5,672 bases of DNA from a bacterium (GTDB lineage Bacteria; Planctomycetota; Planctomycetia; Pirellulales; Pirellulaceae), in NCBI GenBank assembly GCA_030432015.1, contig JAUIHJ010000567.1, positions 1 to 5,672 of the forward strand, in the 5' to 3' direction. This document shows positions 1 through 5,672 of this stretch, piece after piece (position 1 is the first letter of the stretch; each line of letters opens with the position of its first letter). The notes under the pieces were generated by a model. The model was not told the origin of the DNA. It saw only the letters and a program-made list of their open reading frames with translations, and made no database searches. The position numbers and the translations under genes were made by a program.

Positions 1-2
1 TA

Positions 3-2735
3 TTTGACCGGCTGGTCGACTTTGAAACCTCGTATGGGTATTACCGCAACGATTGGCAACGGCTTTCGAGCTGCCTGTTGAACGCGGGGTCGAGCGAACT
101 GTTGCTTCCCAGGATGGCCGCCACGGGGCGCCTGGCGTGGTTGCTTGATACCAGCTTGCCTCCCGGCGAAGCACTGCCATTGGAGTGGGACGCTGGCGAG
201 CCTTGGCGGTTTCGACTCGTCATTCGCGAGGACGACAACGCTCAGATGTGGCGCATCGAAGGCGAACTGCATCGCGGAGATGAAGCACGTCCACTGCGCG
301 ACGCGGTGTTGGTCCTGGAAGACGATGTGGTGCTCTTTCCCGACTTCGCCGGTCGGCTTGAGATCCCAGGCGGTAGTACGTGGCTGGAGGCAATCCAGGA
401 GCATGAACCGATTGCCGTCCCTTATGCCGACCGAGCGACCTTTCTCGCGTCTTTCCTCGCCTGGCCACAACCGCCGGAAGTGACATTGCCGCCGAGTTTG
501 CTGACCGGGCAGACCATTGGCCAGCCGCGCGGACGACTCCTGATTCATAAGCCGGAACGGCAGGCGGATACCGACCTGTATGCTGACGTCAGTTTCGCTT
601 ACACGGGGCAGGGGGATGTTGATCGCGGCGCAGGCGACCGTGGCGAAGGGCAAGACCCGGCCGTGGCGACGGACGGACTTTCAGCGCATCTCCAGGGTGG
701 GGCCGAACGCGCAGTGGAAGGATACGAAGTCAAGTTCGCGGATCAGCTGACGGGCTGGTACGACGCAACCAGCGACCATACCCTGCTCCGTGATCGTCAG
801 CGAGAAGCAGGCCTGCTGGATCAGCTTTTCGAGTTCGGTTTGCGAAAGATCGGCCGTACAAGCTACGCAGACGGTGATGTGAAACTGTCGCGACGCAGGT
901 TTGCCGACATCGTGCAAAAGCTGGTTGGCGCACAATGGCTGGTTGAATCCGAAGGCACCCCGATTCGTGCCGCGGGCCATTTCAGCTTGAGCGTGAAGAC
1001 GGATATCGACTGGTTCGAGTTGGATGGCGGCATCGATTTCGACGGGGTTTCCGCTTCCCTGCCCAGCCTTTTGGCCGCTGCCCAGTCGGGCCAGCGTTTC
1101 ATTCAGCTGGATGATGGGTCGGCCGGCATGTTGCCCGAAGCGTGGCTCGAGAAGTTTGGATCGCTGGCCGCACTCGGGGAGTCTCGGGACGACACCTTGC
1201 GCTTTTCCCGAACCCAGACACTGTTGCTTGATGTCCTGCTGGCCGAGCAAGATCAGGTTGCCTTGGACGCCGGATTCGTGCGTACGCGCAACAGGCTGCG
1301 GAACTTTGATGGCGTCAAGGATCGTAATGAGCCGCGCGGATTCCATGGCGAGTTGCGAGCCTACCAGCGAACGGGGCTCGGCTGGCTGAAGTTCCTCCGC
1401 GACTTTGGCTTTGGCGGCTGCCTGGCGGATGACATGGGGCTCGGCAAGACGATTCAAGTGCTTGCCATGCTGCAGTCGCGTCGCCTTGGGAAAAAGTCCG
1501 AACGTCGCCCCTCGCTGGTCGTCGTGCCGAAGAGCCTGGTCTTCAACTGGATTGACGAGGCCCAGACGTTCACGCCCAACCTGCGGGTGATTAACTACAC
1601 AGGGGTCGGACGCCAGGAGCAGCTGGACGGCATCAATGATTGCGATCTCGTGGTGACTACGTACGGCACGCTGCGGCGCGACATCGTCGACCTTAAGGCG
1701 ATCGAGTTCGATTACGCGATCCTGGACGAAGCCCAGGCGATCAAGAACCATAATTCACAAGCCGCCAAGTCGTGTCGGCTGTTGCAATCTCGTTATCGCC
1801 TGGCGATGACCGGAACGCCCATCGAAAATCATCTCGGCGAACTATGGTCGCTGTTCGAGTTTCTTAATCCGGGTATGTTGGGCCGCACGACGTCGTTTGC
1901 ATCGCTGGCCAAGTCCGCCACCGCCGACGACACCGGCACGTTGAATGCGCTTGCACAAGCAATCCAACCGTTTGTTCTGCGGCGCACCAAACAGCAGGTC
2001 TTGACTGAGTTGCCGGAGAAAACCGAACAGACATTGTATTGCGAACTCTCTCCGGCACAGCGTAAGAACTACAACGAAATTCGCGATTACTATCGGTTGC
2101 AACTGGCGGGGCGCGTGGAAAAACATGGTCTGGCGAAATCGAAAATTCACGTGCTGGAGGCGCTGCTGCGACTGCGACAAGCGGCCTGCCATCCAGGTTT
2201 GATCGACAAGAAAAAGCGGTCCCAAGGGAGTGCCAAAATCGACGCTCTGCTGGAACAGTTGGAGGAAATTCAGGCCGAGGGGCACAAGGCGTTGGTCTTT
2301 TCTCAGTTTACGTCCCTCCTGTCGATCGTCCGCGAACAGCTCGATCAAAAGCAGGTCACCTACGAATACCTCGATGGCCGCACCAGGAAGCGTGAAGAAA
2401 AGGTCAAGCGGTTTCAGGAAGACGCCGCGTGCCCACTGTTCCTGATCAGCCTCAAAGCGGGTGGCAGCGGACTAAATCTGACCGCTGCCGACTACGTCTT
2501 CATACTTGATCCTTGGTGGAATCCGGCCGTCGAAGCGCAAGCCATCGATCGAACCCACCGCATCGGCCAAACGCGCCGCGTTTTTGCTTACCGGTTGATT
2601 GCGCGAGATACTGTCGAAGAAAAGATTCTCGACCTGCAAAAATCCAAACGCCAGCTGGCCGATGCTCTGATTGCCGCTGACGACAGCGTGATCCGCAGCC
2701 TGACCACCGAGGATTTGCAGTTGCTGCTGAGTTGA
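3..2735 (+). CDS. SNF2-family DEAD/DEAH-box helicase/ATPase (5' end outside window)
   Basis: This is a bacterial SNF2-type ATP-dependent DNA translocase of the HepA/COG0553 group, presumably acting on nucleoid DNA or DNA-bound proteins; its exact substrate is unknown. The frame is open from base 3, so the TTG at 78 is an internal codon and the true start lies upstream. Counting from base 3, about 910 residues are visible. An SNF2-associated region lies around residues 270-430 (WFELDG at about 337, LDDGSAGMLPEAWLEK after it). The RecA-like core follows: LRAYQRTGLGWL near 452-464, Walker A DDMGLGKT at 476-483, motif II DEAQ at 575-578, MTGTPIEN at 602-609, VLRRTK at 658-663, ALVFSQF in the second lobe, SLKAGGSGLNL from 816, and DRTHRIGQ at 849-856. 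The C-terminal helix (EEKILDLQKSKRQLADAL) and the ending TTEDLQLLLS are family-typical. All catalytic motifs are intact. Related proteins often carry an N-terminal SWIM zinc finger, which would fall outside the window. A Gly/Asp-rich stretch at about residues 203-245 looks like a poorly conserved linker. Confidence 0.96.
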   Translation, partial: FDRLVDFETSYGYYRNDWQRLSSCLLNAGSSELLLPRMAATGRLAWLLDTSLPPGEALPLEWDAGEPWRFRLVIREDDNAQMWRIEGELHRGDEARPLRDAVLVLEDDVVLFPDFAGRLEIPGGSTWLEAIQEHEPIAVPYADRATFLASFLAWPQPPEVTLPPSLLTGQTIGQPRGRLLIHKPERQADTDLYADVSFAYTGQGDVDRGAGDRGEGQDPAVATDGLSAHLQGGAERAVEGYEVKFADQLTGWYDATSDHTLLRDRQREAGLLDQLFEFGLRKIGRTSYADGDVKLSRRRFADIVQKLVGAQWLVESEGTPIRAAGHFSLSVKTDIDWFELDGGIDFDGVSASLPSLLAAAQSGQRFIQLDDGSAGMLPEAWLEKFGSLAALGESRDDTLRFSRTQTLLLDVLLAEQDQVALDAGFVRTRNRLRNFDGVKDRNEPRGFHGELRAYQRTGLGWLKFLRDFGFGGCLADDMGLGKTIQVLAMLQSRRLGKKSERRPSLVVVPKSLVFNWIDEAQTFTPNLRVINYTGVGRQEQLDGINDCDLVVTTYGTLRRDIVDLKAIEFDYAILDEAQAIKNHNSQAAKSCRLLQSRYRLAMTGTPIENHLGELWSLFEFLNPGMLGRTTSFASLAKSATADDTGTLNALAQAIQPFVLRRTKQQVLTELPEKTEQTLYCELSPAQRKNYNEIRDYYRLQLAGRVEKHGLAKSKIHVLEALLRLRQAACHPGLIDKKKRSQGSAKIDALLEQLEEIQAEGHKALVFSQFTSLLSIVREQLDQKQVTYEYLDGRTRKREEKVKRFQEDAACPLFLISLKAGGSGLNLTAADYVFILDPWWNPAVEAQAIDRTHRIGQTRRVFAYRLIARDTVEEKILDLQKSKRQLADALIAADDSVIRSLTTEDLQLLLS

Positions 2736-2837
2736 TCGCGGGTCGGCAACGGGATTGGATGGACGCCGAGCAGGCGGCGATGCGGTGTCCCTTTCGAGGG
2801 GGCGGGTTTTCCCGTGGTGACACTGGGGGGCGAGCTC

Positions 2838-2859
2838 ATGCTTGTTTCAAAGCAAGCAT
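2838..2859. repeat. Inverted repeat ATGCTTG / CAAGCAT
   Basis: Two perfect 7-base arms, ATGCTTG (2838-2844) and CAAGCAT (2853-2859), are separated by 8 bases and could form a hairpin about 100 bases after the SNF2 stop. No T-run follows, so this is not a standard intrinsic terminator. The same two 7-mers appear fused as a palindrome at 4243-4254 after the DUF1559 gene. A 7-base inverted repeat of this kind can arise by chance in a region this long. Confidence 0.45.
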
Positions 2860-2929
2860 CGTCGCGGGCCGTTACGAGCGAGCCAATCGCGATGCTGGCG
2901 CGCCGGCGAGATGGTCAGACATGATTCTG

Positions 2930-2968
2930 CGCAACTTCATGCGTTTTTTGCGGCGCCAACAAGTTGCG
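2930..2968. repeat. Inverted repeat CGCAACTT / AAGTTGCG around a T-run
   Basis: Perfect 8-base arms lie at 2930-2937 and 2961-2968, with a 23-base loop. The left arm can pair alternatively within CGCA-ACTTCA-TGCG (2930-2943), which is followed at once by six T residues (2944-2949), resembling a weak terminator. The two pairings exclude each other. The geometry resembles an attenuator, but the short stem has only four base pairs and chance is a fair explanation. Confidence 0.35.
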
Positions 2969-3000
2969 GTCGTGCGAGGTGGCTGCTTTCATCGGCCCCG

Positions 3001-3014
3001 GTACCGTTCGGTAC
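3001..3014. repeat. Compact inverted repeat GTACCG-TT-CGGTAC
   Basis: Two perfect 6-base arms are separated by only two bases, giving near-perfect dyad symmetry. The compact form suits a dimeric repressor site or a short RNA hairpin. It sits about 190 bases before the DUF1559 start codon, and an AT-rich stretch (ATTTGATACATAG) follows it. No regulator can be named from the sequence. Confidence 0.4.
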
Positions 3015-3028
3015 GATTTGATACATAG

Positions 3029-3043
3029 TGACGCTATTCGTCA
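3029..3043. repeat. Short hairpin TGACG-CTATT-CGTCA
   Basis: Five-base perfect arms flank a five-base loop, 14 bases after the inverted repeat at 3001-3014. On its own it is not significant; it is recorded as part of the cluster of dyads in this intergenic region. Confidence 0.3.
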
Positions 3044-3062
3044 AATTCACATTCGTGATAGA

Positions 3063-3094
3063 GACGCCACCGCAGGGTAGGTTTTCGGGGCGTC
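3063..3094. repeat. Inverted repeat GACGCC / GGCGTC
   Basis: Perfect 6-base arms at 3063-3068 and 3089-3094 enclose a 20-base loop. It could be part of a folded leader of the DUF1559 mRNA if transcription starts upstream of it. I recognise no known riboswitch consensus here. Confidence 0.25.
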
Positions 3095-3194
3095 GTTCTG
3101 AGCTGGCCATCGGCAATTTATTGATTTTGTACATTTGGCCGGTCCACAGCTTAAGTCGATGTGACCTTTTTATTCATTTATGTTCCTTTTTTAT

Positions 3195-3200
3195 GGGAGA
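3195..3200 (+). promoter_or_regulatory. Ribosome-binding site GGGAGA for the ATG at 3206
   Basis: GGGAGA lies five bases before the ATG at 3206, in an otherwise pyrimidine-rich leader. It is the only good Shine-Dalgarno site near the start of the DUF1559 gene. It therefore marks 3206 as the intended start, although that ATG is not in frame with the rest of the coding region. The downstream TTG codons of the main frame, such as 3267, have no comparable site. Confidence 0.75.
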
Positions 3201-3205
3201 TTGCG

Positions 3206-4226
3206 ATGAAGTGTTTTCGAATAGATCGGCGCCCGGCGCCCGGCGCGCGGATTTACTCTGGTCGAGTTGCTGGTAGTTATTGCAATTATCGGTATTTTGG
3301 TCGCCTTGCTGTTGCCTGCCGTTCAGGCGGCACGCGAAGCGGCACGCCGCATGTCATGCGGTAACAATATGAAACAGTTGGGACTGGCCCTCCACAACTA
3401 CCACGACACGTACAAAATTTTTCCTCCAGCCCACATTCCTTGGAATCGCCCGACGGGCCAGAATGCGATGCCGCGAAACGGTGAGTCGGTTTGGCAGAAT
3501 TACGGCCCGAGTTGGATGGTCCTCGTGTTGCCGTTCATGGAGCAGTCGCCACTGCACGACAAGGCGAACTTCAACGTCGCCATGTCTACCGATATCAATG
3601 CGCCGGTACGATCCGCCTGGATTCCCAGTTACGTTTGTCCGTCAGACCCTTTCGCGAAGCCCGAAAATGCCTTGACGCGCTACACGAATATCAATTCGCC
3701 CGCGGGTTACTGGGGTCGATGCAGCTACGGGATCAGCGGGAGTTATCGATTCGAAACCAGTTTCCGCTGGGAATGGCGAGTTGAAAATGCTTTTGAAAAA
3801 GGTCTCGCGGGGCAATATCAAGCAGCGCGATTCGCGGATATCACCGACGGCACCAGCAACACGATCGCTGTCGGCGAATTTCGCGTCGGCCCGCGGGTCG
3901 ACGATCCGCGTGGCACCTGGGCGCTCGGTCGTGGATCGATGCAGTCGGGTTGTGCTTGGGGAGATTGCTGGGGGATCAACTATCAAGCGGGCAATCCCGA
4001 CGACATGCGCGATTGTGTTGGCAATGGTTCGGATTGGCGACGGATCAAGATGCATTGCTGGTCCGGCGGCGATGGACAGCATGGCATTAAGAGCGTTCAC
4101 CCAGGTGGTGCCCAAGTCACCCTTGGCGATGCTTCGGTGCGATTCGTCAGCGAGACAATGGATCGCAATACGTATCGTGCGGTGAAGACGATTCAAGGGG
4201 CCGAGCAGGTCAGCTTCCCGGACTGA
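3206..4226 (+). CDS. DUF1559 (SBP_bac_10) pseudopilin-like protein, frameshifted near its start
   Basis: Planctomycete-type DUF1559 proteins have a type IV prepilin-like N-terminus and are presumed to be envelope or surface proteins processed by prepilin peptidase; the molecular function is unknown. The main frame runs to TGA 4224-4226. It carries the hydrophobic segment LLVVIAIIGILVALLLPA, QAAREAARRM, LALHNYHDTY, YVCPSDP, ITDGTSNTIAVGE, and a C-terminal HPGG...GDASVRF resembling the H-X9-DG motif but with D-A in place of D-G. The ATG at 3206, with a good Shine-Dalgarno site, is in another frame and would stop at 3362 after 52 codons. The main frame has a stop at 3222-3224 and no ATG, GTG or TTG before TTG 3267, which lies after the cleavage motif. 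Deleting one 7-bp repeat unit at 3227-3247 joins the frames into MKCFRIDRRPARGFTLVE, giving 337 residues with cleavage after Gly13 and Glu at mature position 5. It is either a pseudogene, phase-variable, or affected by a sequence error. If translated from TTG 3267 it would be 319 residues without the prepilin site. Confidence 0.9.
3227..3247. repeat. 7-bp tandem repeat causing a +1 frameshift in the DUF1559 gene
   Basis: CGGCGCC occurs at 3227-3233 and 3234-3240, followed by the variant CGGCGCG at 3241-3247 and a further CGG. Seven is not a multiple of three, so each unit gained or lost shifts the frame. With two units the ATG at 3206 reads into GFTLVELL; with the three present it does not. 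The tract also contains GGCGCC palindromes, so it could slip during replication or be misread during sequencing. Confidence 0.9.
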
Positions 4227-4242
4227 TCGCGTGGATGCGGCT

Positions 4243-4254
4243 CAAGCATGCTTG
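4243..4254. repeat. 12-bp perfect palindrome CAAGCATGCTTG
   Basis: A perfect dyad lies 17 bases after the DUF1559 stop and just before the terminator. It is made of the same 7-mers (CAAGCAT, ATGCTTG) as the inverted repeat at 2838-2859. With no loop bases it suits a protein-binding site better than an RNA hairpin. A single 12-bp palindrome in a window of this size is expected by chance about once. Confidence 0.4.
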
Positions 4255-4261
4255 TAATTTT

Positions 4262-4305
4262 CGCGGCCAACATGTGTGGACAGCACGTGTTGGCCGCGGT
4301 TTTTT
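4262..4305 (+). terminator. Strong intrinsic terminator after the DUF1559 gene
   Basis: A 15-base-pair stem pairs 4262-4276 with 4284-4298. It starts CGCGGCCAACA and ends TGTTGGCCGCG, with one G-T wobble further in, and its loop is TGGACAG. One G and six T residues (4300-4305) follow the right arm. It lies 36 bases after the DUF1559 stop and separates that gene from the TPR gene transcriptionally. It also shows that a GTG start at 4276, inside the stem, is not credible for the TPR gene. Confidence 0.93.
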
Positions 4306-4364
4306 GCCGCAGCCATCGCACGCGACGGTTGCTGCTTGCGCCTCGGTCCAACTTGCCGCGAGAG

Positions 4365-4370
4365 AGGTGA
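4365..4370 (+). promoter_or_regulatory. Ribosome-binding site AGGTGA for the GTG at 4375
   Basis: AGGTGA, within AGAGAGGTGA, lies four bases before GTG 4375. This decides the start of the TPR gene. Translation from here begins with a short basic peptide followed directly by a hydrophobic segment, as expected for a membrane-anchored protein. The longer open frame upstream runs through the terminator. Confidence 0.8.
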
Positions 4371-4374
4371 CATC

Positions 4375-5616
4375 GTGCCTTCGCCACGCAAGACGCTCCT
4401 GCTCGGTCTAATGACGGCCGGTCTGCTGATCACGGCCGTGGTTGTCGTTCCCCGATTCTGGAGCGAAGAACTGGATTTGCCGGTGGGGGTCACGCGCGCG
4501 CAATATGATCAGGTGGCCCGCTCGTGGCAGCTCAAGCATTCGCAAGTGCCAGATCGGCTGGATGTTCTGGTCACGCTCGGAGACAAGCTCGTCATCGACG
4601 ACACGACGCTCGAGGCGGCCGTCGCCTGCTATGACACGATTCCCATGGACCACGTGCATGGCCCGGGAGCTCGACTGGAAGCCGCCAAAGCGCTGATGCG
4701 ACTGAATCGGGGGCGTGACGCTGAACGCAATCTGCGCGAATTCATCGATTGCGTTGGTGAAGAGAGCCTCATTACCCATCAGCAGTTCGTCGAGGCGCTT
4801 GACATGCTCCGCTTTCTCTTGGAAGTCCAATTGCGGTTCGAGGAACGCAAGGATGTGCTCCGTGTCGTGCATCTGATTGGCGAGGCAGGCCCCTTCGAGA
4901 CCATGGCGTATTGCTTTCCGACGCTACTCCGCTGGAACGGCCCGCAAAGTGTGCAGTGGCTCGAAACGTTGTGGGAGGAAGATCCTGGCGACCTGAGCCT
5001 GCGGATTGCCCTGGGGCGATACCGTATCGGCGAGGGGCGGTTGGACGAGGCGGAAGAAATCTTGCTCCCATGCGTGGCTGAAGCGCCCCATAACCTCCAC
5101 GGGCAGGCGGCACTGGTGGCGTGCTACTACGAGCAGGACGACTGGGCCAAGATGACGCAGGCGATCGAAGCGTTGCCGGCACGAGGGTCATCGGACCCGT
5201 GGCTCCTACTGCGTCTACGTGGCCATCTGCACAATCACGAAGGCCGCTTCATGGAAGCCTCACAATGCTTCGAGCAAGTGCTTGAAGCGGATCCGGCCAA
5301 CGGCGAATCCTATCTCGGCTTGGCGCGCACGTACCGTGGGCTCGATCGACCTGATGCCAGGCAAGCGGCATTACGCAAGTCGCAGGTCCTGGCCCGAATT
5401 CAAAATCGCCTTGGCAAGGTGTTGTCCCAGGAACCCGACGCAGAGACCCTGTTGGAAATCGTTGATCTTTGCGTGGATGTCGACCTGATCGACGAAGGAC
5501 TGCTGGTGACCCAACTGGCCCTCAAGGTTGAGCCAGGAAATGCGACTGCCAGTGCGCGCGTTGCACAACTTGAATCGCTTCGCCGTCGCCCCGCGGAACA
5601 GGATGAGGATAGGTGA
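4375..5616 (+). CDS. Membrane-anchored tetratricopeptide repeat protein
   Basis: The 413-residue protein begins with a basic N-terminus (MPSPRK) and a hydrophobic segment at residues 7-25 (LLLGLMTAGLLITAVVVV). No clear signal peptidase site follows, so it is probably held in the cytoplasmic membrane with the remainder exported. The rest is helical with TPR-like hairpins. The clearest unit is residues 274-309 (DPWLLLRLRGHLHNHEGRF, then EAS..CFEQVLEADPAN), with the usual Gly8, Ala20, Phe24 and Pro32 pattern. Another is at 206-240 (LGRYRIGEGRLDEAEEIL), with weaker ones near 100-130 and at 310-340. TPR domains bind protein partners; no catalytic motif is visible, so the specific role is unknown. 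The start is GTG 4375, chosen for its Shine-Dalgarno site and because upstream codons lie in the terminator. No clear promoter is seen in the 69 bases between terminator and start. The stop is four bases before the next probable start, suggesting co-transcription with that gene. Confidence 0.88.
   Translation: MPSPRKTLLLGLMTAGLLITAVVVVPRFWSEELDLPVGVTRAQYDQVARSWQLKHSQVPDRLDVLVTLGDKLVIDDTTLEAAVACYDTIPMDHVHGPGARLEAAKALMRLNRGRDAERNLREFIDCVGEESLITHQQFVEALDMLRFLLEVQLRFEERKDVLRVVHLIGEAGPFETMAYCFPTLLRWNGPQSVQWLETLWEEDPGDLSLRIALGRYRIGEGRLDEAEEILLPCVAEAPHNLHGQAALVACYYEQDDWAKMTQAIEALPARGSSDPWLLLRLRGHLHNHEGRFMEASQCFEQVLEADPANGESYLGLARTYRGLDRPDARQAALRKSQVLARIQNRLGKVLSQEPDAETLLEIVDLCVDVDLIDEGLLVTQLALKVEPGNATASARVAQLESLRRRPAEQDEDR
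5611..5616 (+). promoter_or_regulatory. Ribosome-binding site AGGTGA overlapping the TPR stop codon
   Basis: AGGTGA includes the TGA stop of the TPR gene and lies four bases before ATG 5621. The layout is typical of translationally coupled genes and is the main support for a gene starting at 5621. Confidence 0.5.
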
Positions 5617-5620
5617 GCGA

Positions 5621-5672
5621 ATGCCTGCCGAGTCATGCATGACCGAAAAATGCCCTCACGTCACGCTGGCGT
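5621..5672 (+). CDS. Start of a probable downstream gene (cut by window end)
   Basis: The ATG at 5621 follows an AGGTGA Shine-Dalgarno site by four bases and stays open to the end of the window, giving MPAESCMTEKCPHVTLA. Only 17 codons are visible, so the product cannot be named. The close spacing to the TPR stop argues for an operon. An alternative start is the ATG at 5639, in the same frame. In planctomycetes, TPR genes are often followed by FG-GAP/ASPIC (CRTAC1-type) genes, but nothing here shows that this is one. Confidence 0.4.
   Translation, partial: MPAESCMTEKCPHVTLA
5632..5643. repeat. 12-bp perfect palindrome GTCATGCATGAC
   Basis: This perfect dyad lies 16 bases after the TPR stop. 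It overlaps the first codons of the possible downstream gene, so it may be coincidental. It shares the ATGCAT-type core style, but not the sequence, of the palindrome at 4243-4254. Confidence 0.3.

Larger units (their letters stand above)
2736..3205. other. Intergenic region with several inverted repeats and an AT-rich leader
   Basis: About 470 bases between the SNF2 stop and the DUF1559 start show no convincing gene; the small open frames here lack family signatures and mostly lack ribosome-binding sites. The first part is GC-rich and holds short hairpins: CCCT-TTCG-AGGG at 2789-2800 and CGGG-TTTT-CCCG at 2803-2814, too weak to call as a terminator for the SNF2 gene. Further inverted repeats lie at 2838-2859, 2930-2968, 3001-3014, 3029-3043 and 3063-3094. 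From about 3110 the DNA becomes AT-rich and pyrimidine-rich up to the Shine-Dalgarno site. The promoter of the DUF1559 gene is probably here, but no good -35/-10 pair stands out. The best weak candidate is TTGTAC at 3127 with TTAAGT at 3151. Confidence 0.6.

Noticed and set aside
78..80. TTG at 78 as the start of the SNF2 gene
   Set aside because: The frame is open upstream to base 3, there is no ribosome-binding site, and family members extend further at the N-terminus.
681..1751. 356-codon open frame on the minus strand inside the SNF2 gene
   Set aside because: It is a shadow of a GC-rich gene whose + strand frame carries all SNF2 motifs. The predicted product shows no recognisable family signature.
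1842..2348. 168-codon minus-strand open frame within the SNF2 gene
   Set aside because: It lies opposite intact SNF2 motifs and has no family signature of its own.
2789..2814. Two 4-bp hairpins after the SNF2 stop as an intrinsic terminator
   Set aside because: The stems are too short and no T-run follows the second one.
2732..3028. 98-codon + strand open frame overlapping the SNF2 stop codon
   Set aside because: It has a TTG start, no family resemblance and an arginine-rich random-looking composition. It also runs through several inverted repeats.
3028..3276. 82-codon + strand open frame before and over the DUF1559 start
   Set aside because: It has no Shine-Dalgarno site and overlaps the DUF1559 leader. 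The sequence looks like a translation of AT-rich untranslated DNA.
3642..4196. 184-codon minus-strand open frame within the DUF1559 gene
   Set aside because: It is opposite a clearly coding DUF1559 frame, and its translation looks like random GC-rich reading.
4276..4278. GTG at 4276 as the start of the TPR gene
   Set aside because: It lies inside the terminator stem. GTG 4375 has a Shine-Dalgarno site and directly precedes the membrane segment.

Overview
The window looks like chromosomal DNA of a GC-rich planctomycete, probably of the Pirellulales group. This is an inference from gene content. The strongest clue is a DUF1559 protein with a prepilin-like N-terminus, a family hugely expanded in Planctomycetota. 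A bacterial SNF2 ATPase and a membrane-anchored TPR protein, both common in that phylum, agree with it. All recognised genes are on the + strand.

Layout. (1) 3-2735: the C-terminal ~910 codons of a SNF2-family helicase/ATPase whose start lies upstream of the window. (2) 2736-3205: about 470 bases without a convincing gene. It holds several short inverted repeats and ends in an AT-rich, pyrimidine-rich leader with a good Shine-Dalgarno site. (3) 3206-4226: a DUF1559 (SBP_bac_10) pseudopilin-like gene. Its start codon and its main reading frame are out of register by one base. The shift falls exactly on a threefold 7-bp GC-rich tandem repeat, and removing one copy restores a textbook GFTLVE prepilin N-terminus. 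(4) 4262-4305: a strong intrinsic terminator. (5) 4375-5616: a 413-residue TPR protein with one N-terminal membrane segment, starting at a GTG with its own Shine-Dalgarno site. (6) 5621-5672: the probable first codons of another gene, four bases after the TPR stop.

The SNF2 gene appears unrelated to the rest. The DUF1559 and TPR genes are separated by the terminator, so the TPR gene is more likely the head of a unit with the gene that follows it. No mobile element, CRISPR array, tRNA or rRNA was seen. I do not see a clearly new multi-gene system. The most notable item is the 7-bp repeat that switches the DUF1559 frame, which could be phase variation, a fresh inactivating mutation, or a sequencing error in a hairpin-prone GC tract.
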